DNA of 55,426 nucleotides from Bdellovibrionales bacterium (lineage in GTDB: Bacteria; Bdellovibrionota; Bdellovibrionia; Bdellovibrionales; JAMPXM01). The notes under the pieces are model-generated. The model had not been told where the DNA came from. It searched no databases and saw only the letters and a program-made list of their open reading frames with translations. Where the stretch lies: NCBI GenBank assembly GCA_005808505.1, contig SYLX01000164.1, forward strand, positions 1 through 55,426, written 5' to 3'. Of this stretch, positions 16,455 through 25,405 are shown piece after piece. How positions within the stretch are numbered: the stretch's first letter is position 1; the number at the start of each line of letters is the position of its first letter. The position numbers and the translations under genes were made by a program.

Positions 16455-17120
16455 GTGGGATATCTGAAGTCAACTATCGGCCAGAAGCAGATCATGGGTA
16501 TAACGGGCCTTGCTTGGGCTTTGTTCGTACTCAGCCATATGATCGGGAACTTGCTCATTTTTGCGGGACCCGATGCGTACAACAAGTACAGCTACGCGAT
16601 CATTTCCAATCCGCTGCTCTACGTAGCGGAAGCAGGTCTAGTGATCACTTTGCTCTTGCACGTCTGGAAGGGTTTTGCGCTCACCATTGGCCGTAACAAG
16701 GCACGCCCGGTGAAGTACGCGATGCCCACGAACAACGATAAGTCGGCCCGCTTCCAATCGCGCTTCATGATCTTTCACGGGTCCCTTCTCCTCGTATTTA
16801 TCGTGCTTCACATCGCGGCCTTCAAGTACGGACCCGGCGAAGCGGAAGGTTATCTGACGACGATTAACGGCATCGAGATGCGCGACTTGCATCGCCTAGT
16901 GGTCGAGCGATTCCAGAATGCGGGCTTTCTCGCTTTCTACGCTTTGTGCATGGTTGGCGTGGGTCTCCACTTGAGCCACGGTTTTTATTCTTCGTTCGCA
17001 TCGCTCGGAATTTATCATCCGCGCTTTTCGCCGCTTTTGAGCAAGTTCGGTTACCTGTACGCGGCGCTGATCGCGCTCGGCTTTATCGCTCCGCCCATCT
17101 ACGTTTTCATCGCGCGCTGA
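16455..17120 (+). CDS. sdhC: Succinate dehydrogenase cytochrome b558 subunit
   Basis: Membrane anchor of complex II that carries heme and the quinone site. The 221-residue protein has five predicted membrane helices and resembles the B. subtilis/Bacteroidetes b558 type, in which one subunit does the work of SdhC plus SdhD. Candidate heme-ligand His residues are H28, H69, H119 (or H108) and H172/H175. No separate sdhD is present, which agrees with this type. The start is GTG 16455 with AGG upstream. Followed after 34 bases by sdhA. Confidence 0.92.
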   Translation: MGYLKSTIGQKQIMGITGLAWALFVLSHMIGNLLIFAGPDAYNKYSYAIISNPLLYVAEAGLVITLLLHVWKGFALTIGRNKARPVKYAMPTNNDKSARFQSRFMIFHGSLLLVFIVLHIAAFKYGPGEAEGYLTTINGIEMRDLHRLVVERFQNAGFLAFYALCMVGVGLHLSHGFYSSFASLGIYHPRFSPLLSKFGYLYAALIALGFIAPPIYVFIAR

Positions 17121-17154
17121 CGACATTGTTTGTTGATTGAAAGAGGGTTTTAAA

Positions 17155-19068
17155 ATGGCACTCGACTCAAAAATCCCAGGCGGTCCTCTCGAAACCAAGT
17201 GGGAGAAGCACAAATTCGAGATGAAGCTGGTCAACCCAGCGAACAAACGTAAGCACACGGTTATCGTTGTCGGCACGGGCTTAGCTGGTGCTTCGGCTTC
17301 GGCGACTCTCGGTGAGCTTGGTTACAACGTAAAAACTTTCTGCATCCACGAGTCCCCTCGCCGCGCGCACTCGATCGCTGCGCAGGGTGGGATCAACGCC
17401 GCGAAGAACTATCAAAACGACGGCGACTCCGTTTATCGCCTCTTCTACGATACGGTAAAGGGCGGCGACTTCCGCGCACGCGAGGCGAACGTTTATCGAC
17501 TTGCGGAAATTTCTCCGAACATCATCGACCAGTGCGTAGCGCAAGGCGTTCCATTCGCGCGTGAGTACGGCGGAACTCTCACCAACCGTTCGTTCGGTGG
17601 TGCGCAAGTTTCACGGACATTCTACGCCAGCGGTCAAACGGGCCAGCAGCTCCTCATCGGCGCCTACCAGTCGATGATGAGACAAGTTCACGAAAAATCC
17701 GTTACGCTCTACTCGCGTCGTGAAATGCTCGATCTCGTTCTTGTTGACGGCGTCGCACGCGGGATCATCACGCGGAACCTCGTAACCGGTGAGATTGAAT
17801 CTCACGCAGCCGATGCGGTCATTCTCGCGAGCGGCGGTTACGGGAACGTCTTCTATCTCTCGACGAACGCGAAACTCTCGAACGTCACGGCTGCATGGCG
17901 CGCACACAAAAAAGGCGCGTACTTCGCGAACCCTTGCTATACGCAAATTCACCCGACGTGCATTCCGGTTTCGGGCGACTATCAATCAAAGCTGACATTG
18001 ATGTCGGAATCGCTCCGTAACGATGGACGCGTATGGGTTCCGAAGCAAAAGGGCGACAAGCGCCCACCCGAACAAATTCCCGATAACGAGCGCGATTATT
18101 ATCTCGAGCGCATCTACCCGAGCTTCGGGAATTTGGCGCCACGTGATGTGAGCTCACGTCAGGCGAAATTCCGCGTCGACGAAGGCCGCGGCGTAGGGCC
18201 GACAGGCATGGCGGTTTACCTCGACTTCCGCGACGGTATTCAGCGTCTCGGTGAGAAAGTGATCGCCGATCGTTACGGCAACCTTTTCCAAATGTACGAA
18301 AAGATCACCGGCGACGATCCGTACAAAGTTCCGATGCGAATCTTCCCTGCTGTTCACTACACGATGGGTGGTCTCTGGGTTGATTACAATTTGATGAGCA
18401 ACATTCCCGGTTTGCACGTTCTCGGCGAAGCCAATTTCTCCGACCACGGTGCTAACCGCTTGGGCGCTTCGGCCCTCATGCAAGGTTTGGCGGATGGTTA
18501 CTTCGTCATTCCGTACACGATCGGCCACTTCCTCGCGAGCACAAAGCTCCCGAAAATCGATATCAATCACGACGCTTTCAAAGCGGCGAAGGCCGAAGTC
18601 GAGCAACGTATGCAGAAGTTGATGACGATCAAGGGCTCGCGCAGTCCCGACGATTTCCATCGTCAACTCGGCCACATCATGTGGGACAAAGTCGGCATGT
18701 CGCGAAACGCGAAAGGCCTTCAACAAGCGATCACTGACATTCGTAAGCTCAAAGAAGAGTTCTGGCAGAACCTGCGGATCATGGGCGATGCGAATTACAT
18801 TAATATGGAGCTCGAAAAAGCTGGCCGCGTGGCTGACTTCTTGGAGCTTGGCGAGCTGATGGCTCACGATGCGCTCGAAAGAAACGAATCGTGTGGTGGC
18901 CACTTCCGGGAAGAGTTCCAAACTCCCGATGGCGAGGCTCAACGAGACGATGCGAACTTCTGTTACGTCTCAGCATGGGAGTGGGGCGGCGCCAAGACGG
19001 CTCCCGTCCTCCATAAGGAAAACCTCGAGTTCGAGCGCGTAAAACTCGCAACTCGCAGCTACAAGTAA
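17155..19068 (+). CDS. sdhA: Succinate dehydrogenase flavoprotein subunit
   Basis: Oxidises succinate to fumarate in the TCA cycle and passes electrons to SdhB. From ATG 17155 (AGAGGG upstream) the protein has 637 residues. FAD-binding GTGLAG is at 40-45; the covalent-FAD His is H72 in AHSIAAQGG. Further conserved parts are the substrate loop HPTCIPVSG, the catalytic Arg region RDVSSRQ, and [10 protein letters not shown] and [17 protein letters not shown] near the C-terminal FAD site. Together with a single b558 anchor it fits complex II types B/C; operation as fumarate reductase cannot be excluded from sequence. Confidence 0.96.
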   Translation: MALDSKIPGGPLETKWEKHKFEMKLVNPANKRKHTVIVVGTGLAGASASATLGELGYNVKTFCIHESPRRAHSIAAQGGINAAKNYQNDGDSVYRLFYDTVKGGDFRAREANVYRLAEISPNIIDQCVAQGVPFAREYGGTLTNRSFGGAQVSRTFYASGQTGQQLLIGAYQSMMRQVHEKSVTLYSRREMLDLVLVDGVARGIITRNLVTGEIESHAADAVILASGGYGNVFYLSTNAKLSNVTAAWRAHKKGAYFANPCYTQIHPTCIPVSGDYQSKLTLMSESLRNDGRVWVPKQKGDKRPPEQIPDNERDYYLERIYPSFGNLAPRDVSSRQAKFRVDEGRGVGPTGMAVYLDFRDGIQRLGEKVIADRYGNLFQMYEKITGDDPYKVPMRIFPAVHYTMGGLWVDYNLMSNIPGLHVLGEANFSDHGANRLGASALMQGLADGYFVIPYTIGHFLASTKLPKIDINHDAFKAAKAEVEQRMQKLMTIKGSRSPDDFHRQLGHIMWDKVGMSRNAKGLQQAITDIRKLKEEFWQNLRIMGDANYINMELEKAGRVADFLELGELMAHDALERNESCGGHFREEFQTPDGEAQRDDANFCYVSAWEWGGAKTAPVLHKENLEFERVKLATRSYK

Positions 19069-19086
19069 GACGAGAGGACGAAGCAA

Positions 19087-19860
19087 ATGGGTGGCACAGG
19101 GAACAAAACAATCAATCTCAAGCTTCGCGTTTGGCGCCAACGGAATGCGAACGAAAAAGGCCATTTCGACGACCTCGACGCCCAGAACATCAGTACGGAC
19201 GCGTCGTTCCTCGAGATGCTCGACATCGTCAATGAACGTCTCATTCGCGAAGGAAAAGATCCGATCGCCTTCGACCACGACTGTCGAGAAGGAATCTGCG
19301 GCTCTTGTTCGATGACAATCAACGGGAACCCCCACGGGCCCGAACTCGGCACGGCAACTTGCCAGTTGCATATGCGTCGATTCAACGACGGCGACACTGT
19401 TGTTGTGGAACCCTTCCGCGCCCGCGCGTTCCCGATGATCAAAGATCTTTCGGTGGATCGTACAGCTCTTGACCGCATCATTGCGGCAGGTGGCTACATC
19501 TCCGTGAACACCGGTAATGCGCCAGACGGAAACGCAACGCCGATTCCGAAGGTCAACGCGGATGAAGCTTTCCACGCGGCAGCGTGTATCGGTTGTGGTG
19601 CTTGCGTCGCGGCTTGCGTGAACTCTTCGGCGATGTTGTTTACTGCGGCGAAGGTGGGTCACTTGGCTCGCGTCCCGCAAGGAAACGTCGAGCGAAATGA
19701 GCGCGTGCTCAATATGATGAAGACAATGGAAGAAGCCGGTTTCGGTCATTGCAGCAACACGGGCGCTTGCTCGTTAGCTTGTCCGAAAGAAATCAGCTTC
19801 GAAAACATTGTGTTAATGAATAGAGAGTTTGCAAAAGCGTCCATAAAACGGCGCGACTAA
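19087..19860 (+). CDS. sdhB: Succinate dehydrogenase iron-sulfur subunit
   Basis: Carries electrons from FAD to heme and quinone. The 257-residue protein has the [2Fe-2S] ligands C66, C71, C74 and C92 ([10 protein letters not shown] then TCQLH), and two C-terminal clusters from [11 protein letters not shown] and [13 protein letters not shown]. The N-terminal insert and [16 protein letters not shown] resemble the Bacillus/Bacteroidetes b558-linked enzyme, in line with the SdhC type. ATG 19087 follows GAGAGGACGAAGCAA. Two hairpins follow the stop. Confidence 0.96.
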   Translation: MGGTGNKTINLKLRVWRQRNANEKGHFDDLDAQNISTDASFLEMLDIVNERLIREGKDPIAFDHDCREGICGSCSMTINGNPHGPELGTATCQLHMRRFNDGDTVVVEPFRARAFPMIKDLSVDRTALDRIIAAGGYISVNTGNAPDGNATPIPKVNADEAFHAAACIGCGACVAACVNSSAMLFTAAKVGHLARVPQGNVERNERVLNMMKTMEEAGFGHCSNTGACSLACPKEISFENIVLMNREFAKASIKRRD

Positions 19861-20278
19861 ACAAAAAGAGCGAAAGCTCGTTCGGCCGGGGGTGAGTTCA
19901 CTTTTCCCCCGGTTGACAGAAATCCCCGCCTCGGCTTCATTAGCCGTTCTGAATACTCAAAAAGAGATTTGCGTGAGTTCGCGTATTCGATCTCTGTGGA
20001 AAAAGCCGTTAGCATTTTTCACTCGCTCCCTTGCTTTGAACCAGTAAGACAGTCGACCTCCAATCATCTCGATCGAACCGATTGATAAACTCAGAAATTT
20101 TGCTGCTTATTCTCGCGACTGAGCCCTTTTGCCATTGCGGCTCAAGTAAACCTGGCGATACGCTTTACCTCGGAAGGCGTAAACCTAACCAATAACTAAA
20201 GATTTCTTTTGGCTGAGAGCGACGTGCATTGGCGCTTCGCCGCTAGCTACTAATGAATGACTCTAAGGAGGGGGAACC
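19861..20278 (+). promoter_or_regulatory. Long leader region of the secreted subtilisin gene
   Basis: A 418-base gap with no supported gene. TTGACA at 19913-19918 is a good -35 match, but the best -10 at 17-base spacing (TTCATT) is poor. Between 20119 and 20186 there is a structured segment: GAGCC/GGCTC hairpin (20121-20143), then GTAAACCT twice (20146-20153 and 20179-20186) around a TTTAC/GTAAA hairpin. The gene's ribosome-binding site AAGGAGGGGG is at 20263-20273. I do not recognise a known riboswitch. Confidence 0.4.
19868..19912 (+). terminator. Probable terminator region after sdhB
   Basis: A small GAGC-GAAA-GCTC hairpin (19868-19879) is followed by a CCGGGGG/CCCCCGG stem (19886-19892 with 19906-19912). 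The 13-base loop contains TTTT but no U-tract follows, so this is a weaker terminator or 3' stabiliser. Confidence 0.5.
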
Positions 20279-21961
20279 ATGAGTCGTATGGAAAAGACAT
20301 CTGTGGGTCGTGGGGCGATCCGCATTGCTTTTGCTGTGTTTGCAGTTGGTCTCATCAACGGAGCGCATGAGGCGCAGGCAGCGCCGAAGAAGGGTGCTAA
20401 GCCCGTTGAAGTCGTACCGGGACAATTCGTTGTTCAATTGAAGCGCGATCGCGCTTACTTCAACCAAGCGGAACTTGAGCGCCGCATGGGCGGAAAGATC
20501 GTCGACGAAGTTCGTCCTGATATGATCGTTCTTCAGCGCGCAGGCCGAGAAAATCCGAAAGCGGTAGCTCGGTCGCTACGCTCGCTCTCGGAAGTCAAAA
20601 TCGCAGAACCTAACTTCATCTTCCGCATCATCGGCGCGCCGAACGATACGGACTATCAAAAGCTCTGGGGTCTGAATAACAACGGCGGACTCGACAGCGA
20701 AGGTACGCGTGGTTTGAAAGGTCTTGATATCAGCGCTGAGCGTGCGTGGGAAATCCAGCGCGGTTCAAAAGATGTCATCGTAGCCGTGATTGACACGGGT
20801 GTGGATTACACGCATCCCGAACTCGCTAACAATATGTGGAAGAACGAAGCTGAAGCTTCGGGGCAACCCGGCGTCGATGACGATGGCAACGGTTACATCG
20901 ACGACGTTCACGGAATGAATTTCGTCACAGACAAAGGTGATCCTAAAGACGATAACGGGCACGGAACTCACTGCGCAGGCACGATCGGTGCGGAAGGCAA
21001 TAACTCCGCAGGCCTCGTCGGTGTGAACTGGAACGTCAGCATCATGGCGATCAAGTTCCTTGATTCAAGCGGTGGCGGAACTCTCGCCAACGCGGTCAAA
21101 GCGATCGACTACGCGAAAAAATCGAAAGCAACGATCCTCTCCAACTCTTGGGGTGGCGCGATCGTTTCCGACATTCTTGAAAAAGCTGTGGAAGAAACTC
21201 GCGAAGCCGGAAAGCTCTTCATCGCGGCTGCCGGTAACGACGGTGCGAACAACGACAACGGCGGGACAGTTCCGGGCGGCTATCGCTTCGAGAACATTCT
21301 CTCGGTAGCGGCCGTGGATAACCGTGGTGAACTTGCTTCGTTCTCGAACTACGGAACTGCTTCCGTGCACGTCGCAGCTCCTGGCGTAAATATCGTGAGC
21401 ACCGTGCTTCGCGGCGCTTACGACACGTACTCTGGAACTTCGATGGCGACTCCTCACGTGGCGGGCGTCGCGGCTCTTCTTCTCGCAAACGATCCGACGC
21501 TTACGTACGCGCAACTCAAAGAAAGGATCATGACGTCGGCCCGTCCGCTGAACTCGCTCAAGGGTAAGATTCAAACTGGCGCGATGCTCGATGCTTACTA
21601 CGCGCTTTCGGGTGAGGCTCCGCCTGCTGATCCGAACGATCCTTCTATCTGGTCGGAGCGTGAAGAACGCCAACTCTCTTCGCCGCATCCTTATCCGGAT
21701 AAAGCGAAAGAGCTCTATACGATCACGGTTCCTGGAGCTAAGCGGATTTCGGTTCACTTCTCGAAATTTGAAACTGAATCAAGCTACGACAAGGTTCACT
21801 TCCAAAACGCGAGCGGTGAGACGTTTGGAGTCTGGACAGGAACTCAGTCCGGCCGCTTCAGCCCGATCATCGATGGAGACACGGTTACTTTGATGCTCAC
21901 ATCCGATAGCTCAGTGAATGGTTACGGATTCGACGTCGATTACATCGCCTACGAAAAGTAA
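20279..21961 (+). CDS. Secreted subtilisin-like serine protease with C-terminal CUB-like domain
   Basis: A 560-residue S8 peptidase. Signal peptide (basic start, cleavage near AQAA, about residue 35), I9-type propeptide (GQFVVQLKRD to about residue 118), then the catalytic domain with Asp172 (VIDTGVD), His228 (NGHGTHCAG), oxyanion Asn320 (AAAGN) and Ser388 (GTSMATPH). An Asp-rich loop (DDDGNGYIDDV, about 200-210) probably binds calcium. The last ~95 residues resemble a CUB domain (SKFETESSYDKVHF, VTLMLTSDSSVNGYGF). The start has a near-perfect AAGGAGG site. Probably exported to digest extracellular or prey protein. A related lipoprotein protease lies at 47.9-49.2 kb. Confidence 0.93.
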   Translation: MSRMEKTSVGRGAIRIAFAVFAVGLINGAHEAQAAPKKGAKPVEVVPGQFVVQLKRDRAYFNQAELERRMGGKIVDEVRPDMIVLQRAGRENPKAVARSLRSLSEVKIAEPNFIFRIIGAPNDTDYQKLWGLNNNGGLDSEGTRGLKGLDISAERAWEIQRGSKDVIVAVIDTGVDYTHPELANNMWKNEAEASGQPGVDDDGNGYIDDVHGMNFVTDKGDPKDDNGHGTHCAGTIGAEGNNSAGLVGVNWNVSIMAIKFLDSSGGGTLANAVKAIDYAKKSKATILSNSWGGAIVSDILEKAVEETREAGKLFIAAAGNDGANNDNGGTVPGGYRFENILSVAAVDNRGELASFSNYGTASVHVAAPGVNIVSTVLRGAYDTYSGTSMATPHVAGVAALLLANDPTLTYAQLKERIMTSARPLNSLKGKIQTGAMLDAYYALSGEAPPADPNDPSIWSEREERQLSSPHPYPDKAKELYTITVPGAKRISVHFSKFETESSYDKVHFQNASGETFGVWTGTQSGRFSPIIDGDTVTLMLTSDSSVNGYGFDVDYIAYEK

Positions 21962-21982
21962 GCGAACAAGGAAATCGAAAAT

Positions 21983-22942
21983 CTACTTCGCCGCCTCGGA
22001 GCCCCGAGTGCGGCGTTTTTGTTTTTTCTTGGGAGCTTCAGTTGAAGGAGGCGCTTCCGAATCAGAAACGTAGTGATTCTCGGCCAAGAACTTTTCGATT
22101 CGAAGATTCACGAAGTCAGGCAAATCGAGTTGCGTGCAGTGCGATCCGTAGGGAACGCGCAGGTATTGGCTACCGCGAATCTGTCGATGCATCTTCTCTT
22201 GGTGCGATCGCGGAGTAACGCCGTCTTTGCTTCCGCTGATGATCAACACCGGAACTTCGATGCGATCCAAAACCTGAGTGCCATCGTAAGTCATCATCTG
22301 ATCAAAAAGTTTTATGAAGACATCCAGATCCATCGCCGCAACGCCGCGTGCGTAGACTTCGATGTCTTTCAAGCTCGTGAGACTCAGGTTGAAACCGCCA
22401 GCAAGTGAGCTCAATGGAATTGCAAGAGGGTTCGTGACTGCGAATTTCCAAATCGAAGATAACGTCGTCGGAATCGTGCGGTAGCCTTCTTTGAAAAGCT
22501 TGAACACGTGATCGACGACGTTCACGCCAAACATGCCTTTGATCGGATTCGACGCGAAACCGTTGATGAAAACCAGGTTCGAAACCGATTGGGGGAACAT
22601 ATCGTAAAACCGCAAGAGGATCTGAACGCCGTAGCTGTGTCCCCAAAAGGAAGCTTTCTCGATTCCGAGATGTTCCATCAATCCTTGCATGTCCCGGCAG
22701 ATCGCATCGAGCGTGAGATTCTCGCGATTCGTAGGTGCTGGCGTTTTGTGATGGCCGCGGTAATCGAAAACGATCGTCTGATAGTTCTCAGAGAAGTAGC
22801 GAATTTGGTGAGTCCAATGATTGATCAAACACGCAATGCCGTAACAGAGAAAAACGGGTCGACCTTCACCACGCACTTCGTAGTAAATCGGGGTGCCGTC
22901 GAAGCTAACGAATGTTCCGGTTTTCTTTGCGATCTCGGTCAA
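21983..22942 (-). CDS. Alpha/beta-hydrolase fold protein
   Basis: A 319-residue cytoplasmic-looking hydrolase with no signal peptide. Triad candidates are Ser103 in GHSYG, Asp in SGSKDGVTP (about residue 246) and His in GSHCTQLDLP (about 273). The oxyanion-hole HGG-type segment is replaced by CYGIA (33-37). The substrate is unknown. The C-terminal tail is Lys/Arg-rich (KKKQKRRTRGSEAAK) and is encoded entirely by the antisense of the converging subtilisin gene's terminator. The start is TTG 22942 with GGGGAAC upstream. It follows the FHA-protein gene by 27 bases, so the two are probably cotranscribed. Confidence 0.85.
   Translation of the reverse strand: MTEIAKKTGTFVSFDGTPIYYEVRGEGRPVFLCYGIACLINHWTHQIRYFSENYQTIVFDYRGHHKTPAPTNRENLTLDAICRDMQGLMEHLGIEKASFWGHSYGVQILLRFYDMFPQSVSNLVFINGFASNPIKGMFGVNVVDHVFKLFKEGYRTIPTTLSSIWKFAVTNPLAIPLSSLAGGFNLSLTSLKDIEVYARGVAAMDLDVFIKLFDQMMTYDGTQVLDRIEVPVLIISGSKDGVTPRSHQEKMHRQIRGSQYLRVPYGSHCTQLDLPDFVNLRIEKFLAENHYVSDSEAPPSTEAPKKKQKRRTRGSEAAK
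21989..22027 (+). terminator. Intrinsic terminator after the secreted subtilisin
   Basis: Stem CGCCGC-CTCGG (21989-21999) with CCGAG-T-GCGGCG (22004-22015), a 4-base loop, one bulged T, then TTTTTGTTTTTT. The whole element lies within the last codons of the convergent hydrolase gene. Confidence 0.93.
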
Positions 22943-22969
22943 TCAAGTTCCCCGCAGCTTTCGTCGAAC

Positions 22970-23683
22970 TCAGCCCAAATCGACCTGGATCTGGGTGTTT
23001 CTGACTTCTATCACATCTCCGTGCCGGAGGAACTCGCTCTCTACCCATTTGCCATTGAGTTTGACGTCTTTTTCAGACTCGTTTTTGAAAAGAACGCCCT
23101 GATGCTGGGGAATCAATTTAAAGCAAAGAGCCGGCGCTTCAGCCTCTTCAATTGCGAGATCGACGGAGTTAGCACCGATGAGCCGAGGTCCGTAACCAAT
23201 CGTCCACTCGGTGCCGACTTGAACGCCCTTCGTGAATCGAAGTTTCAGAGGCGGATCGAACGCCGCGATTTCTTTTTTGACAACCTTCGCGTCGGACATG
23301 GCCTTTTTAGTGAGGTCGAGTACTGTGTCCCAGAACGTTCGGGTAACGGTCACGGCCATCACGGCCGTTGGAACGTCGGCATCGACGGCGGCTTCTTGAA
23401 CGGAAACAATCTGGAAAAGAGTTCGCCCCAGGGTGAATTTGACTCCACCCTCTAATTTCAGCTCAAGTACACGGCCATTCTCGGTTTTGATTCCGTTGGA
23501 AGAGCCTAAATCCACGAGCCAGAAGTGATCGTCCGGCCGCTTTTCTACGGCGGCGTGTTTGCTGGAAACTTTGGAATCACGCACATTTAGGTCACCTTGG
23601 CGACGACCAATAATGAGCCCCGTCCGCACGGGCGTCCGGATTCCTTTCATCTCCCCTTCTAGGATTTCGATGTATAGCCGCAT
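22970..23683 (-). CDS. Tandem FHA-domain protein
   Basis: A 237-residue protein with an N-terminal canonical FHA domain (about 20-95), showing IGRRQGDLNV, SSKHAAVEK and DLGSSNGIKTENG, the loops that bind phosphothreonine. A linker and a divergent second FHA-like domain follow (about 140-237), with IGANSVDLAIEEAEAPALCF, KNESEKDVKLNGK and LRHGDVIEV; the second lacks the conserved GR, SxxH and N residues and probably does not bind phosphopeptide. No kinase or phosphatase gene is nearby. The ATG has a poor ribosome-binding site. Divergent from rpsF. Confidence 0.85.
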   Translation of the reverse strand: MRLYIEILEGEMKGIRTPVRTGLIIGRRQGDLNVRDSKVSSKHAAVEKRPDDHFWLVDLGSSNGIKTENGRVLELKLEGGVKFTLGRTLFQIVSVQEAAVDADVPTAVMAVTVTRTFWDTVLDLTKKAMSDAKVVKKEIAAFDPPLKLRFTKGVQVGTEWTIGYGPRLIGANSVDLAIEEAEAPALCFKLIPQHQGVLFKNESEKDVKLNGKWVESEFLRHGDVIEVRNTQIQVDLG

Positions 23684-23839
23684 CTGTCATTTAAGTATGG
23701 CAGAGATTCCGGGCGACACAACGGTCCGGTGCTTGTCGGGTGCGTTACGACGTGGTATTCCTCTACGACTTTGAAACCGACCTAATCCTTGCTCCTGGCC
23801 AAAAAGCTGGGGGCTGGCAAACCGAAAGGACCATGTTAC

Positions 23840-24415
23840 ATGGCATTTGAACTCGAAGTTCGCCCGCATCTTCGACCCTACGAGGGCGTAATCCTCATTC
23901 ACCCCGACGCTTCGGAAGACGAGCAAAAAGCTCTCTTCACGCGTAACAAATCGATCATCGAAGAGCAGTTCGGCGGTACCGTTCGTCACCTCGACACTTG
24001 GGGCAAGCGCAACCTCGCTAACCCGATCGAGAAGTTCAAAAAGGCGATCTACTTCCACACGACTTTCGAAGCAAATCCCCAGGCAATCGCCGAGCTTGAG
24101 CGCACAATGCGCATCAACGACCGCGTTGTCCGCTTCATGCACACACGTCTCGACGAAGGTACGGATCTCGTTGCTCACGTTGAGAACTTCAAAAAAGCAC
24201 TCTCTGAAAGCGCAGCTCGCGAACGTGAACGCGAAGCTAAATTCCAAGCTCGCAAAGCAGCTATGCGCGGTGGACCCGGTGGTCGTCGTGACGATCGTCG
24301 CGGTGATGACGGCGGTGGCTTCCGTCGTGACGAAGGCGGCGGCGGTCCCCGTGGACGCGGTCCTGCTGGCGGCGGCTTCGACGCTGGTGAAGACGACGGT
24401 GGCGACGAAGGCTGA
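23840..24415 (+). CDS. rpsF: 30S ribosomal protein S6 with low-complexity C-terminal extension
   Basis: bS6 binds 16S rRNA together with S18. From ATG 23840 (AAAGGA upstream) the protein has 191 residues. The S6 fold covers about residues 6-105 (RPYEGVILIHPD, WGKRNLANPIEKFKKAIYF, LERTMRINDRVVRFMHTR). A charged helix (ESAAREREREAKFQARKAAM) then leads to about 45 residues of Gly/Arg/Asp repeats (GGRRDDRRGDDGGG, ending DDGGDEG). S6 tails vary in nature, but one this long and RGG-like is unusual. rpsR, normally next to rpsF, is not here. An in-frame start at 23789 lacks a ribosome-binding site. Confidence 0.95.
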   Translation: MAFELEVRPHLRPYEGVILIHPDASEDEQKALFTRNKSIIEEQFGGTVRHLDTWGKRNLANPIEKFKKAIYFHTTFEANPQAIAELERTMRINDRVVRFMHTRLDEGTDLVAHVENFKKALSESAAREREREAKFQARKAAMRGGPGGRRDDRRGDDGGGFRRDEGGGGPRGRGPAGGGFDAGEDDGGDEG

Positions 24416-24433
24416 GGCCGGAGACAGAGCTAA

Positions 24434-25372
24434 GTGCTGAAATCTTCCTTTAAATACATTTCCCTGCTCGCGGCGAGCCTCTTGCTCTCGATGACTACGG
24501 TTGTCTTGGGCGCGCTCCCGATGCGTGTCATGCGCCGCTTGCACGGGCGTTTGCCGTATTGGATCGGCTTTACGCTTTCATCTGCAGCATTGGCAGCAGC
24601 AGGGTTGTCAGCTTACGGGCTTTTGGTTTTCGCCATGGCCGTGGCTGTAGGTATTTACACGGAGATTGAAGAACACGGTGGCTCTGTGTTCACGTCAGCG
24701 GCTGTCGCGATCTTGGCGGCCATGGGTACCACATCACTCGGTGTCGGCGCTTGGGTTTACCGCCTCAACGGCCACCTCTTGGAAGAAGCACGCAATCAAG
24801 TGGCTCCTCTCGTTGAGCGCCTTTCGGCGATGAACGCGGGTGCAACCGTGAGTGTTGAGTCTTTGATTCAGCAATTGCCCTCGGGAGTGATGATCGGGTT
24901 CATGATCGCACTCGCCATCGCTGTCATCGGCGAAGCACGGGTGATGAGTTGGTTCAGTCATCAAAAGCTCGACGAGAAAACAGAGATCCTAGGCGATTCC
25001 GACCGCGTTGTGGTTCGGGAGGACGGCGAAACAAAGCTCTCTGATTTCCGCGTTCCTGACTCGCTCACGTGGCTCGTTATTTTGGCGATCTTTGGTTCGT
25101 TCTTCCAGCACGGCATCGAGTTCGTTGAAGCAGTTTCGCTCAACATCCTCAATGTTTTGATCGTGGTTTATTTCTTCCAGGGTCTTGCGGTGGTCAGCCA
25201 GGTGTTCCGAGTGTACAAGATCAGCCCTTTTTGGCAGAGCCTTTGGTACATCGTTTTGGTCCTTCAGCTGTTCATCGTTGTGAGCTTCTTGGGTCTGGCG
25301 GATTACTGGCTTGAATTCCGCGAGCGCCTTGCGCGCAAGACAACCGAGACGAACAAGAATTTTTTGAAGTAA
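24434..25372 (+). CDS. DUF2232/YybS-type integral membrane protein
   Basis: A 312-residue protein with about eight predicted membrane helices and a hydrophilic loop (about 180-205, QKLDEKTEILGDSDRVVV). Topology and position between rpsF and rplI resemble YybS (DUF2232), which sits near rplI and the replicative helicase gene in Firmicutes. The assignment is by topology and context only. The C-terminal SLGLADYWLEFRERL-like end matches the family's usual closing helix. Function is unknown; a transport role related to cofactor uptake has been suggested for DUF2232 relatives. GTG 24434 is 18 bases after the rpsF stop. Confidence 0.65.
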   Translation: MLKSSFKYISLLAASLLLSMTTVVLGALPMRVMRRLHGRLPYWIGFTLSSAALAAAGLSAYGLLVFAMAVAVGIYTEIEEHGGSVFTSAAVAILAAMGTTSLGVGAWVYRLNGHLLEEARNQVAPLVERLSAMNAGATVSVESLIQQLPSGVMIGFMIALAIAVIGEARVMSWFSHQKLDEKTEILGDSDRVVVREDGETKLSDFRVPDSLTWLVILAIFGSFFQHGIEFVEAVSLNILNVLIVVYFFQGLAVVSQVFRVYKISPFWQSLWYIVLVLQLFIVVSFLGLADYWLEFRERLARKTTETNKNFLK

Positions 25373-25405
25373 ATATTAAAGATTTAGAATCAATCGGAGT
25401 TGGAC

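Noticed and set aside
18154-18942. A 262-codon minus-strand open frame over sdhA
   Set aside because: Antisense to sdhA, with no motif or start signal.
20119-20186. A c-di-GMP (GEMM) riboswitch before the secreted protease
   Set aside because: The conserved GEMM core (CGCAAAGGGCAAACC-like plus tetraloop receptor) is not present.
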